39,746 nucleotides of DNA from CAZEGV01 sp964511645 (GTDB taxonomy: Bacteria > Bacteroidota > Bacteroidia > Cytophagales > JAAEPT01): positions 1 to 39,746 of the forward strand of contig CAZEGV010000022.1 of the NCBI GenBank assembly GCA_964511645.1, written 5' to 3'. Below, piece by piece: positions 1-7,238 of this stretch. The translations under genes were made by a program, and so were the position numbers. Numbering within the stretch: the stretch's first letter is position 1; every line of letters starts with the position of its first letter. The notes beneath the pieces are model-generated. The model did not search any database. It was not told where the DNA came from and worked only from the letters and a program-made list of their open reading frames with translations.

Positions 1-48
1 AAAAAACAATTCAATCTAAATTAGACTCATATTATAGTTAAACTGGTA
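1..48 (-). mobile_element. Partial copy of the 157-bp MITE, cut by the window edge
   Basis: The first 48 bases match one end of the complete elements at 2042-2198 and 8869-9025, including the terminal TACCAGTTTAACTATAA (read on the minus strand). The terminus abuts TAATAA at 49-54. The rest lies outside the window. It sits inside the transposase reading frame described next, so it inserted after that IS arrived. Confidence 0.85.
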
Positions 49-338
49 TAATAATCTCGAAACAATGTCCAGTCTCTATGTTTATTTTGATAGCTCACTG
101 TTGATTTTGACGGTGCTTTTAAAATGCCTAGATGATTCAAGTTTCCAGTGGTAAAATGAAGGCCGTTACTAATATCTCTTACCGATTGGCTTTTTGCAAA
201 TTGACAAAAAAGCATCGATATTAAGTGAGTCCAGCTTGTATTTCCTTTTTGGTGTTTATCTGTTTGTTTTTCCTTTACTAGCGTAGAAAAGATAGTCCTG
301 TCTAATTTTGAGATTATTTGAGAAAATAAATTCATCAT
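27..338 (-). pseudogene. IS4-type transposase, N-terminal fragment interrupted by the MITE
   Basis: The frame starts MMNLFSQIISKLDR and carries LISMLFCQFAKSQSVRDIS and a STVSYQNKHRDW stretch. These are typical of the N-terminal domain (DUF4372 type) found in front of the DDE domain of many Bacteroidetes IS4-family transposases. The reading runs into the MITE terminus (from position 48 downward) and stops at 27, leaving about 97 genuine residues of a protein normally around 350-400 long. The catalytic DDE domain is not in the window. Bases 339 to about 416 should contain the outer IS end. I could not define its inverted repeat because the other end is missing. The family call rests on recalled motif resemblance and is fairly secure; activity is excluded for this copy unless the MITE excises. 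Confidence 0.75.
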
Positions 339-416
339 GAGAGAGGTCTTTTTTGTTGGTCACCTCAAAAATAATTTGAGTTACTTAATTTTCCTCTCTC
401 TTTTTAAAACATTTAG

Positions 417-758
417 GACGCTAAAGACTCAAAAGCTATTTTTACTCTAATAGGCACAAAAGCTTCTTTTGTAAAGTATGATAGTGACCCTCAAGAATTA
501 CAATTACAAGACACCCCCATTAATTGGGATAGCTTAGGAGATGATGTTCTTGAAAATTACGGTGTATTGACTACGTCAAAAAAAGAGAAAATCCCTACAG
601 AGAAAGGAAGTTATATTGATTTTTATCAAAACATATTTGAAGTAATTAGAGAAGGGAAATCATTATTAATTTCACCTACTGAGGCTTTAGATGTTATTAT
701 AATTATAGAGAAAATACTACTGTCTTTCCCCATTGTTATAAACACTTTAGAGGACTAA
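417..758 (+). pseudogene. Gfo/Idh/MocA-family oxidoreductase, C-terminal fragment
   Basis: An open frame without a start runs from the IS boundary (stop TAG at 414-416) to TAA at 756-758 and encodes about 113 residues. It contains GTKASFVKYDSDPQELQLQ, then NYGVLTT, IPTEKGSYIDFYQNIF and an EALDVIIIIEKILLSF ending. This is the usual C-terminal half of NAD(P)-dependent Gfo/Idh/MocA dehydrogenases (YdgJ/IolW-like), where the last helices pack against the substrate domain. The Rossmann domain and the catalytic EKP motif are gone, so the protein cannot work. The simplest reading is that the IS4-type element inserted and removed the 5' two thirds. An ATG at 567 could start a 63-residue peptide, but nothing suggests it is used. 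Confidence 0.75.
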
Positions 759-826
759 GCCTAAATCATTATACAAATAAAGTGATAATTTATTACATTG
801 CATTTTGATTAGTAAAAAAAGAAGAG

Positions 827-1849
827 ATGCTTGAAAAGGTAAAAGAAATTTTAAAGGAATTAGAAGGAGAAACAGTTACTAGTAGAGAGCATTTAGAAGC
901 TTTTCGATTAAAGTTCTTCAGTAAAAAAAGTCTTATTTCTGAATTATTTTCAAAATTTAAAGATGTACCCAACGAGCAAAAAAAACAATTTGGACAAGAG
1001 CTGAATGCACTTAAACAACGTGCAGAAAACAAACTTCGCACTTTTTCAGAAAAATTAGAAGTAGGTCAAGCATCTGTTATTAATGAAGATGAAGACTTTA
1101 CTTTACCGCCTATCCCTGATGTTTTAGGTGCTAGACATCCTTTGTCAGTCGTGAGACAAGAGATTATAGATATCTTTAAGAGAATTGGCTTTAACCTATC
1201 AGAAGGGCCAGAAATAGAGGATGATTGGCACAATTTTACAGCATTAAACTTTCCTCCTAATCATCCAGCTCGTGAGATGCAGGACACTTTTTTTATAGAA
1301 AAAAATCCAGAAATGGCATTGCGTACCCATACTAGCTCTGTACAGGTACGGATTATGAAAACCCAAAAACCCCCTATTCGTACACTGTCGCCAGGCAGGG
1401 TTTATCGTAATGAAGCGATTAGTGCTAGAGCACATTGTGTTTTTCACCAAGTAGAGGGCTTGTATATTGATAAAAATGTAAGTTTTGCAGATTTGAAAGA
1501 AACCTTGTATTACTTTGTGCAAGAGTTATTTGGCGAAGGAACTAAGATTCGTTTCCGCCCGTCTTTCTTTCCTTTTACCGAACCGAGTGCAGAAATTGAC
1601 ATCTCTTGCCATATTTGTAAAGGAAAAGGCTGTAAGGTGTGCAAAGGCTCAGGCTGGGTAGAAATTGGTGGTAGTGGCATGGTTGACCCTAACGTATTGA
1701 TTAATGCAGGAATAGACCCTAAAAAGTATACAGGTTTTGCCTTTGGGATGGGTATTGAACGCATTACAATGCTCAAATATCAAATCAAAGATTTAAGATT
1801 ATTTACAGAAAACAATGTTAAATTCTTGAAACAGTTTAGATCAATTTAA
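827..1849 (+). CDS. pheS: Phenylalanine-tRNA ligase alpha subunit
   Basis: Catalytic alpha subunit of the (alpha beta)2 phenylalanyl-tRNA synthetase, which charges tRNA-Phe in the cytoplasm. The 340 residues match the family length. An N-terminal coiled coil (about residues 1-85) binds tRNA. The class II core follows with motif 2 (around RNEAISARAHCVFHQVEG) and motif 3 (GFAFGMGIERITMLKY near the end). A Cys-rich insert, CHICKGKGCKVCKGSGW, precedes the conserved GMVDPNVL. This insert is common in Bacteroidetes PheS and probably binds zinc. The ATG at 827 follows a purine-rich stretch and opens directly into the coiled coil. The gene stands alone: pheT is not nearby, and both flanks are mobile-element debris. 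Nothing in the protein looks damaged. Confidence 0.97.
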   Translation: MLEKVKEILKELEGETVTSREHLEAFRLKFFSKKSLISELFSKFKDVPNEQKKQFGQELNALKQRAENKLRTFSEKLEVGQASVINEDEDFTLPPIPDVLGARHPLSVVRQEIIDIFKRIGFNLSEGPEIEDDWHNFTALNFPPNHPAREMQDTFFIEKNPEMALRTHTSSVQVRIMKTQKPPIRTLSPGRVYRNEAISARAHCVFHQVEGLYIDKNVSFADLKETLYYFVQELFGEGTKIRFRPSFFPFTEPSAEIDISCHICKGKGCKVCKGSGWVEIGGSGMVDPNVLINAGIDPKKYTGFAFGMGIERITMLKYQIKDLRLFTENNVKFLKQFRSI

Positions 1850-1872
1850 TATCCCCTTAAATTTTACGGTAG

Positions 1873-1992
1873 TACAATGATTTATCTCTCAAAAAAATAG
1901 ATAAAATTAATGCCCCGTATTATTTCCAAGAAAAGCTAAGAGAGGAGCTCGTTAGGGAGATAGCTGGGTTAGATCTACAATGGGAGGTTTAG
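1873..1992 (+). other. Start-less open frame, possible gene remnant in the spacer after pheS
   Basis: Between TAG at 1870 and TAG at 1990 a 39-residue frame reads through with plausible composition, including INAPYYFQEKLREELVREIA. It has no ATG. It could be the end of a lost gene or chance. The remainder of 1850-2041 shows no gene. Confidence 0.2.
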
Positions 1993-2041
1993 TAGATTTT
2001 ACTAAAATATTGAAAAAAGGACCCTACTATTACTTTAATAA

Positions 2042-2198
2042 TACCAGTTTAACTATAATATGAGTCTAATTTAGATTGAATTGTTTTTTGCAATATCGAG
2101 GAAAAATGATTTAGCATAACTAGTTACGGTAAATTATTTTAACGAAGAGAGTGTAAAAAAAAACAGGATAAATGACTTATCTTATAGTTAAAATGGTA
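2042..2198 (+). mobile_element. MITE, complete copy A (157 bp)
   Basis: Non-coding element bounded by imperfect 25-bp terminal inverted repeats. One end reads TACCAGTTTAACTATAA and the other, inverted, TACCATTTTAACTATAA; continuing inward, 22 of 25 positions agree. It is flanked on both sides by TAATAA (2036-2041 and 2199-2204), a candidate 6-bp target duplication. If the ends are instead CCA...TGG, the duplicated target is only TA, as for IS630/Tc1-type elements. It carries no open frame, so it must be moved by a transposase encoded elsewhere. A near-identical inverted copy of exactly the same length is at 8869-9025. Confidence 0.85.
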
Positions 2199-2233
2199 TA
2201 ATAAGCTGTCTATATGAAAAAGAATACCGTTTC

Positions 2234-2252
2234 GTACCCGTCGGGTTAATAA
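2234..2252 (-). repeat. 19-bp palindromic motif, copy 1
   Basis: On the minus strand it reads TTATTAACCCGACGGGTAC, with the small palindrome ACCCG-A-CGGGT. The same 19 bases occur on the plus strand at 39656-39674, and the match resumes for AAAC after one mismatch. Here it supplies the stop codon of the decayed toxin frame, so it may mark a recombination or insertion boundary. Confidence 0.7.
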
Positions 2253-2413
2253 TGTAAAGTACTTTTTTTTAGCTTTAAAACTTCAGATTTTATAGTTTGA
2301 GAAAATCATTTTCCGAGTTTGTGAAATTTAATTTCTTTTTTGTGATAATCAACTTGCTGTTGAATATCACTTTGAATTTGAGGATTAAATTCGAGTTTAA
2401 AATTACGTTCCAT
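2246..2413 (-). pseudogene. RelE/ParE-type toxin remnant
   Basis: The ATG overlaps the antitoxin stop (TAATG, sharing base 2413), the usual coupling of type II toxin-antitoxin operons. The frame starts MERNFKLEFNPQIQSDIQQQ and continues VDYHKKE to HKLGK, typical of the first helices of Bacteroidetes RelE/ParE-superfamily ribonuclease or gyrase toxins. It then hits TGA at 2306-2308. Read past that stop, the same frame gives FSQTIKSEVLKLKK, again toxin-like, before ending at TAA 2246-2248 inside the 19-bp motif. The C-terminal beta-sheet with the catalytic residues is missing. So the gene has a nonsense codon and a 3' truncation and should be inactive. Confidence 0.6.
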
Positions 2414-2635
2414 TAATCAAAGTTGATTTTTTCTTCTACCTCACCCCTATTTAAATAATTTTCTACTTTAGTGTTTTGAATTCGTTTTTCTACTAATTCT
2501 TTTTGCCAATTGGAAATTGTCAGCATCATCTTGTTCAAGTCCTTTATGCTTAGCATTTAATTTATTCCACTCTTTAATGGGTATATAAACTCCTGTTGGT
2601 TTTCCTGTGTTGTCTGATATATATTGTAAGTTCAT
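2413..2635 (-). pseudogene. Type II antitoxin remnant, frameshifted
   Basis: The ATG at 2633-2635 opens MNLQYISDNTGKPTGVYIPI followed by KEWNKLNAKHKGLEQDDAD. This matches the short antitoxin-like proteins that precede RelE/ParE toxins in Bacteroidetes (pattern: sheet with ISD..GK..GV.IPI..W). About 38 codons in, near 2510-2530, the frame is lost. The downstream frame ISNWQKELVEKRIQ ... EEKINFD continues the expected C-terminal toxin-wrapping helix up to TAA at 2413-2415. One indel therefore explains it. With the neighbouring toxin also broken, the whole operon is dead. The family assignment is by recalled resemblance only. Confidence 0.6.
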
Positions 2636-2953
2636 GGTAGTAGGGATTTAAGACATGTGTACTTATATACTCAATTCTTGCACCAATTTAAATTGCCCAC
2701 TAGCCTTAGTTTGTAGGTACTGGGTAGATTAAAGCTAGCGATTCTTTCAGTAGACGAACATGTCCTTAGTAGTCGGACAACACTGCTACCTGTTATTATA
2801 AAGGACATCCTGCCCATGACAGTGTATTTTCTTCTTTTTCACAAACACAACAAAGGGTATTTTACATGAAAATATAATAATTTAATAGAAATCACAACCT
2901 ATTTAATCGAAATTACGTTAATCTAGGTATCTCTTTTTACACAAAAAAAAACA
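2636..2953. other. Spacer upstream of fadD
   Basis: No convincing gene. A 48-residue minus-strand frame (2671-2817) containing SFIITGSSVV faintly recalls the sensor region of AAA/DUF4143 ATPases, but it is too short to call. The last 100 bases are AT-rich and should hold the fadD promoter. I see no clear TTG/TAnnTTTG pair. Confidence 0.3.
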
Positions 2954-4630
2954 ATGATGAACAGTCGTCCATGGCACAAAAGTTACCCCGCAGGTGTTCC
3001 TTCTACAATAAATCCTGACAATTACTCTTCTCTGATAGACTTATTTAATCAGTCTTTTAAGAAGTATAAAGACAGAGATGCCTTTGAGTGTATGGGGACA
3101 GTTTTGACATATGCAGAGATTGATGAGAGATCAAAAAACTTTGCTGCCTATCTTCAGCGCGATCTTCAATTAAACAAAGGGGATAGAATTGCCATTCAAA
3201 TGCCTAATATCTTACAATACCCTATTGTAATGTTTGGTGCTATCAGAGCTGGGCTTATAGTAGTCAACACAAACCCTTTGTACACTACCCACGAGATGGA
3301 GCATCAATTTAATGATGCTGGAGTTACTGCCATTGTTATTGTCTCTAACTTTGCCGACAAACTCAAAAAGATCATTCACAAAACTAATATCAAACACGTA
3401 ATTGTTACGAGAATAGGTGATATGCACTCTTTTCCAAAAAAAACAATTATAAATGCTGTTATTAAGTACATCAAAAAGATGGAGCCATCGTATTCTATCT
3501 CAGGAACAATTGATTTTACAGATTGCCTTAAAAAAGGAGAACTATTGGTCTACAGCCCCGTAGATGTATCGGGAGAGGATACTGCTTTCTTACAATACAC
3601 TGGTGGAACTACTGGCGTGGCAAAAGGTGCAATGCTTACCCATCGCAATATGGTTGCCAACTTAGAGCAAACCTTTGCATGGATTGCCATCAAAATGGGA
3701 GAAAATCCACAAGAAATAATCATCACAGCATTGCCTTTGTATCATATTTTCTCTCTTACAGTCAATTGCTTAACCTTTACCAAAATAGGGGCCAAAAATA
3801 TTCTTATCACAAACCCTCGTGACATGAAAGGCTTTGTGAAAGAAATGAGCAAACATAAATTCACCGTTATTACAGGGGTCAATACACTTTTTAACGGACT
3901 GTTGAATAATGATGCCTTTCGAAAATTAGACTTTTCTTCGCTCAAATTTACTATTGCAGGAGGGATGGCACTACAGCAGTTTGTAGCAGAAGAGTGGAAA
4001 AAAGTAACTAAAAATAGTTTATTAGAAGGCTATGGATTGACTGAAACATCTCCCGTAGCTTCCTGTAACCCTCTTGACGGCACTGATAAACTCGGGACAA
4101 TTGGGCTTCCATTTCCTAGTACCAACTTCTCTTTACGAGACGATCAAGGCAATCTAGTGCCCGATGGAGAGCGAGGAGAGATTTGCATAAAAGGACCTCA
4201 AGTAATGAAAGGTTACTGGAACAATTCCGAAGAAACCAAAAAAGTATTTTTAGAGAATGATTGGCTACTTACAGGAGATATAGGAATTATGCTAGAAGGT
4301 GGTTATTTTAAAATCGTAGACCGTAAGAAAGACATGATACTCGTCTCTGGATTTAACGTATATCCTAACGAAATAGAAGACGTGGTAGCATTACATCAAG
4401 GCGTACTTGAAGTAGCTTGTATAGGAATCCCTGATGAAAAAAGCTGTGAGGCAGTAAAGATATTTGTAGTTAAAAAAGATCCCGCACTTACTATTGAAGA
4501 TTTAAAAATTCATTGTAAAAAGTACTTAACAGGCTATAAAATGCCGAAATATTATGAATTTAGAGATAGTTTGCCAAAATCTAATATCGGTAAAATTATT
4601 CGCAGAAAGCTAAAAGAAGAAAAACAATGA
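2954..4630 (+). CDS. fadD: Long-chain fatty acid-CoA ligase
   Basis: Activates free fatty acids to acyl-CoA through an acyl-AMP intermediate at the inner face of the membrane, feeding beta-oxidation. The 558 residues are normal for bacterial FadD. The AMP-binding signature YTGGTTGVAKGAMLTHRN lies near residues 214-231, GYGLTETSP near 359, the LLTGDIG motif near 438, and the hinge region DRKKDMILVSGFNVYPNEIE near 455. The C-terminal catalytic lysine is in KSNIGKIIRRKL around 545. Two adjacent ATGs (2954, 2957) are possible starts. Its last codons overlap a small membrane peptide gene by four bases (ATGA). The dehydrogenase, crotonase and thiolase of the same pathway are 27 kb away in this window, so it is regulated separately or through a shared regulator. 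Confidence 0.93.
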   Translation: MMNSRPWHKSYPAGVPSTINPDNYSSLIDLFNQSFKKYKDRDAFECMGTVLTYAEIDERSKNFAAYLQRDLQLNKGDRIAIQMPNILQYPIVMFGAIRAGLIVVNTNPLYTTHEMEHQFNDAGVTAIVIVSNFADKLKKIIHKTNIKHVIVTRIGDMHSFPKKTIINAVIKYIKKMEPSYSISGTIDFTDCLKKGELLVYSPVDVSGEDTAFLQYTGGTTGVAKGAMLTHRNMVANLEQTFAWIAIKMGENPQEIIITALPLYHIFSLTVNCLTFTKIGAKNILITNPRDMKGFVKEMSKHKFTVITGVNTLFNGLLNNDAFRKLDFSSLKFTIAGGMALQQFVAEEWKKVTKNSLLEGYGLTETSPVASCNPLDGTDKLGTIGLPFPSTNFSLRDDQGNLVPDGERGEICIKGPQVMKGYWNNSEETKKVFLENDWLLTGDIGIMLEGGYFKIVDRKKDMILVSGFNVYPNEIEDVVALHQGVLEVACIGIPDEKSCEAVKIFVVKKDPALTIEDLKIHCKKYLTGYKMPKYYEFRDSLPKSNIGKIIRRKLKEEKQ

Positions 4631-4758
4631 TGAGCAATTCTAATATTGGGTATTTTATAATCATGGGGATAATCACACTTCATGTTTTAGCTGGATTTGG
4701 CTATTTAGCTTACAAATTATCCCCAAACAAAAAAAAGGCAAAGAGACCAGAAGGATAA
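4627..4758 (+). CDS. Small single-span membrane protein coupled to fadD
   Basis: A 43-residue frame overlaps the fadD stop by ATGA, the classic sign of translational coupling. It reads MMSNSNIGYFIIMGIITLHV followed by LAGFGYLAYKLSP and a lysine-rich tail. That gives one hydrophobic helix of about 24 residues with a positively charged C-terminus, so the tail is probably cytoplasmic. It ends four bases before the convergent mutY stop. I do not recognise a family. It may help anchor FadD to the membrane, but that is only inference from the coupling. Confidence 0.6.
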   Translation: MMSNSNIGYFIIMGIITLHVLAGFGYLAYKLSPNKKKAKRPEG

Positions 4759-4762
4759 GCCT

Positions 4763-5803
4763 TCAACTCGATAAATAATTCGCAATCAAAATAGGCTTAG
4801 GAAGGGATTCTATTTCTTCATCGGAAGAAAAAGAAAAATCATCTTTAACTAAATCATACTCATCTTTGGATAATTCCACATGATGAAAGTAAGCATAAAT
4901 TATACGATGTGTCAATACATGTTTAACAGGTTTTAGAGACCTTGTTATATTAGTAAATTTTAACTTAGCTAGTAATAGTTCACGAGGATTCTGAAACTCA
5001 TTTTTTACTTCTATTAAATAGGGCTCAAATAAATGTTGCCAAATGTCTCCCTCGGGACGAATCTTGAAAATTATTTTTTCTCTATACCTAATCAAATAAT
5101 AATGAAAGTACCTCGTTTTAACTTTTACTTTTTTTGTCTTCACAGGAAAAGCCGTAACTAAACCATTTTGATTAGCAAAACACACGTCATTAAAAACACA
5201 AACAGTACAGTCTGGAGATTTAGGTTTGCACTGTAAAGCACCAAATTCCATAATTGCTTGGTTAAACAAATCAGGCTTATCATTTGGTATCAATAAACTA
5301 GCTAAATCTTGAAATACTTTTTTTGACTTTAGCATTGAAATATCATCCTTAAGTCCAAAAATACGGGATAATACCCTAAATACATTTCCATCTACCACAG
5401 GGATTATCTCTTTGTATGCAAATGAAGCAACTGCGGCAGCGGTATACTCGCCTACACCTTTTAATTTCAATAATTCTTTGTATGTCTTAGGAAACTCAGC
5501 ACCATAATCATTCACCACTGTTTGTGCTGCCGAGTGTAAATTCCTAGCTCTCGAATAATAGCCTAATCCCTGCCAAAGTCTCAGTACTTTTTCTTCTGAC
5601 GCTTCCGCTAATTTTTTAACCGTTGGGAAATTTTCTACAAATTTCACATAATAAGCCAAACCTTGACTTACTCTTGTTTGTTGAAGAATTATTTCTGATA
5701 GCCAAATATGATACGGGTTTTCTGTGTTTCGCCAAGGTAAGTTTCTGTGGTTAAGTCTGTACCACTGAAGTAATTTTCCTGAAAAATCATTGTTTTTTAT
5801 CAT
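4763..5803 (-). CDS. mutY: A/G-specific adenine glycosylase
   Basis: Removes adenine mispaired with 8-oxoguanine in base excision repair. The 346 residues carry the full family layout: catalytic Glu37 in SEIILQQTRV, helix-hairpin-helix LKGVGEYTAAAVASFAY (about 113-130) and catalytic Asp138 in VVDGNVFR. The [4Fe-4S] cluster cysteines are C192, C199, C202 and C208 (spacing C-x6-C-x2-C-x5-C). The C-terminal third (about 225-340) is the NUDIX-like domain that recognises 8-oxoG. It is divergent from the HU gene with an 80-bp spacer and convergent with the fadD unit. The mutY/HU/rng neighbourhood is common in Bacteroidetes, which supports the call. Confidence 0.96.
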   Translation of the reverse strand: MIKNNDFSGKLLQWYRLNHRNLPWRNTENPYHIWLSEIILQQTRVSQGLAYYVKFVENFPTVKKLAEASEEKVLRLWQGLGYYSRARNLHSAAQTVVNDYGAEFPKTYKELLKLKGVGEYTAAAVASFAYKEIIPVVDGNVFRVLSRIFGLKDDISMLKSKKVFQDLASLLIPNDKPDLFNQAIMEFGALQCKPKSPDCTVCVFNDVCFANQNGLVTAFPVKTKKVKVKTRYFHYYLIRYREKIIFKIRPEGDIWQHLFEPYLIEVKNEFQNPRELLLAKLKFTNITRSLKPVKHVLTHRIIYAYFHHVELSKDEYDLVKDDFSFSSDEEIESLPKPILIANYLSS

Positions 5804-5883
5804 CTAAAGGGGTTTTTTTGATGAATTACTTTCAATAATCAAAATGAAAATGTAGATTACAAGTCTAAACCTAATAGAATAAA

Positions 5884-6186
5884 ATGACAAAAGCAGAAGT
5901 AATATCCAAAATCAGTGATAAAACAGGTATTGAAAAGAATGATGTGACCGCAACTGTAGAAGCTTTTTTTTCAGTAGTAAAAACATCACTTGCTGATGGA
6001 GAAAATATTTATGTAAGAGGGTTTGGTTCTTTTGTAAATAAAACTCGTGCAAAAAAAATAGCTCGTAATATTTCTCAAAACACAGCTATAGTAATTGACG
6101 CTCATGTAATCCCTTCTTTTAAACCCTCCAAAGAATTTGTGCACCAAGTAAAAGAAAACGTTTTAGTAGACAAAACTAAAAAGTGA
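5884..6186 (+). CDS. HU-family DNA-binding protein
   Basis: Histone-like nucleoid protein of 100 residues that bends DNA as a dimer. The frame MTKAEVISKISDKTGI and the beta-arm region GENIYVRGFGSFVNKTRAKKIARN carry the typical HU fold with the basic DNA-gripping arm. The arm tip has VIDAHVIPSFKPSKEF in place of the more usual PATKVPAFKAGK, a variation seen in this phylum. Its stop overlaps the GTG start of the TPR gene, so the two are translationally coupled. I leave the gene symbol blank because several HU paralogues are usual in these genomes. Confidence 0.92.
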   Translation: MTKAEVISKISDKTGIEKNDVTATVEAFFSVVKTSLADGENIYVRGFGSFVNKTRAKKIARNISQNTAIVIDAHVIPSFKPSKEFVHQVKENVLVDKTKK

Positions 6187-7046
6187 AAAAAAGCACATTA
6201 ATTAAAATAGGCTTAGTGGTCTTAGGTGGTATTCTTTCTTATTTTCTAATGACCTTACCCAAAGTTGTGGTCGAAGATAGTAAAGAAATAGTTGATAATA
6301 ATCCCATAGAGGATTCTTCTATAAATAGTGAAAATAATTCACATCAGGCAGATACACTAGGAGAGTTTTTAGCTTCTAAATTAAAAGAAAAATTAAATAA
6401 TTCGGAAAACATAAATGAATCCATTATCTTTGTGGACTCTTTGTCCGACCTTTATCAAAAACACGGTAAGTTTGATAGTATAGCAAAGTATAAAGAGCTT
6501 ATTGTCAATAAGGTAAGTAATCTTATGACAATAAGAGGTGTTGCCAAAGCTTGGTTTGACGCATTCGAAACTTCTTCGAACCGAACAACCAAACTAGAAT
6601 ACGGTAAAAAGTCTGCTTATTGGTACGAGCAAGCTACAAAATATCCCGAAGCTGAATCAGAAGCTACAGTGATGTTGGCCGTACTCAAAGTGCAACTAGA
6701 TGCTGTGCAAGGCATACCACCTATGGAGGGAATCCAGCAATTGAAAGATGTCATTGCGAAGAATCCTAACAACATCTTAGCAAGACGATATTTAGGCGAG
6801 TTCTACCTGAAAATCTCTTCAGCAGATGTGGAGAAGCTTAAAAAAGGAATTGCTCAATTTGAATATATTCTTAAAGTAGACCCAAACAACATAAATGCTC
6901 AGGTTAATTTAATCGAAGCATATATTGCATTGCCTCATGTGTCTAAAGCAAAAAGTCACTTGAGTGCATTAGAAAAAATTATTGGTGACGATGAATTCTT
7001 TAAAGAGTTCATAACAAGCAAAAAAGAACAAATAAAATCATTGTAA
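6183..7046 (+). CDS. Membrane-anchored TPR protein
   Basis: 287 residues from a GTG start overlapping the HU stop. An N-terminal hydrophobic helix (about residues 5-27, IKIGLVVLGGILSYFLMTLP) anchors it in the inner membrane. A polar linker rich in Asp, Glu and Asn follows. From about residue 60 the chain is helical with degenerate tetratricopeptide repeats; the clearest are near 180-215 (QLKDVIAKNPNNILARRYLGEFY) and 220-255 (FEYILKVDPNNINAQVNLIEAY). Such proteins between HU and rng are frequent in Bacteroidetes. The partner is unknown; a scaffold role is inferred from the repeats only. Confidence 0.85.
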   Translation: MKKSTLIKIGLVVLGGILSYFLMTLPKVVVEDSKEIVDNNPIEDSSINSENNSHQADTLGEFLASKLKEKLNNSENINESIIFVDSLSDLYQKHGKFDSIAKYKELIVNKVSNLMTIRGVAKAWFDAFETSSNRTTKLEYGKKSAYWYEQATKYPEAESEATVMLAVLKVQLDAVQGIPPMEGIQQLKDVIAKNPNNILARRYLGEFYLKISSADVEKLKKGIAQFEYILKVDPNNINAQVNLIEAYIALPHVSKAKSHLSALEKIIGDDEFFKEFITSKKEQIKSL

Positions 7047-7064
7047 ACCTAAAATTGAAACATT

Positions 7065-7154
7065 ATGCCTTGTGGTAAAAAAAGAAAAAGATTTAAGATT
7101 GCTAATCACAAAAGAAAAAAGAGATTAAGAAAAAATAGACACAAGAAGAAATAA
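7065..7154 (+). CDS. 29-residue Arg/Lys-rich protein, mS38/bS22-like
   Basis: A 30-codon frame begins MPCGKKRKRFKIANHKRKK and ends in RKNRHKKK; 19 of 29 residues are Lys, Arg or His. Near-identical tiny proteins are conserved ahead of the RNase G gene in Bacteroidetes and are annotated as AURKAIP1/COX24-domain proteins. The domain is shared with mitochondrial ribosomal protein mS38 and mycobacterial bS22, which bind the decoding region of the small ribosomal subunit. A ribosomal role here is inference from that similarity. It lies 18 bp after the TPR gene and is followed by a stem-loop before rng. Confidence 0.8.
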   Translation: MPCGKKRKRFKIANHKRKKRLRKNRHKKK

Positions 7155-7180
7155 AATTTTCTTGTCTATTTATAACATTT

Positions 7181-7206
7181 AGGCTTATTCTATTTAGGAT
7201 AAGCCT
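7181..7206 (+). terminator. Stem-loop between the basic-protein gene and rng
   Basis: AGGCTTAT and ATAAGCCT form a perfect 8-bp stem with a 10-base loop. Only a weak T stretch (CTTGTCATTTT) follows. It could be a leaky terminator or an RNA-processing site in the rng leader; RNase G autoregulation is possible but not shown. Confidence 0.5.
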
Positions 7207-7238
7207 CTTGTCATTTTATAAATTTTAACAACAATATT

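Noticed and set aside
2036..2204. Structured RNA or riboswitch at the repeated 157-bp sequence
   Set aside because: The terminal inverted repeats, identical copies in opposite orientation and insertion into a transposase gene point to a mobile element.
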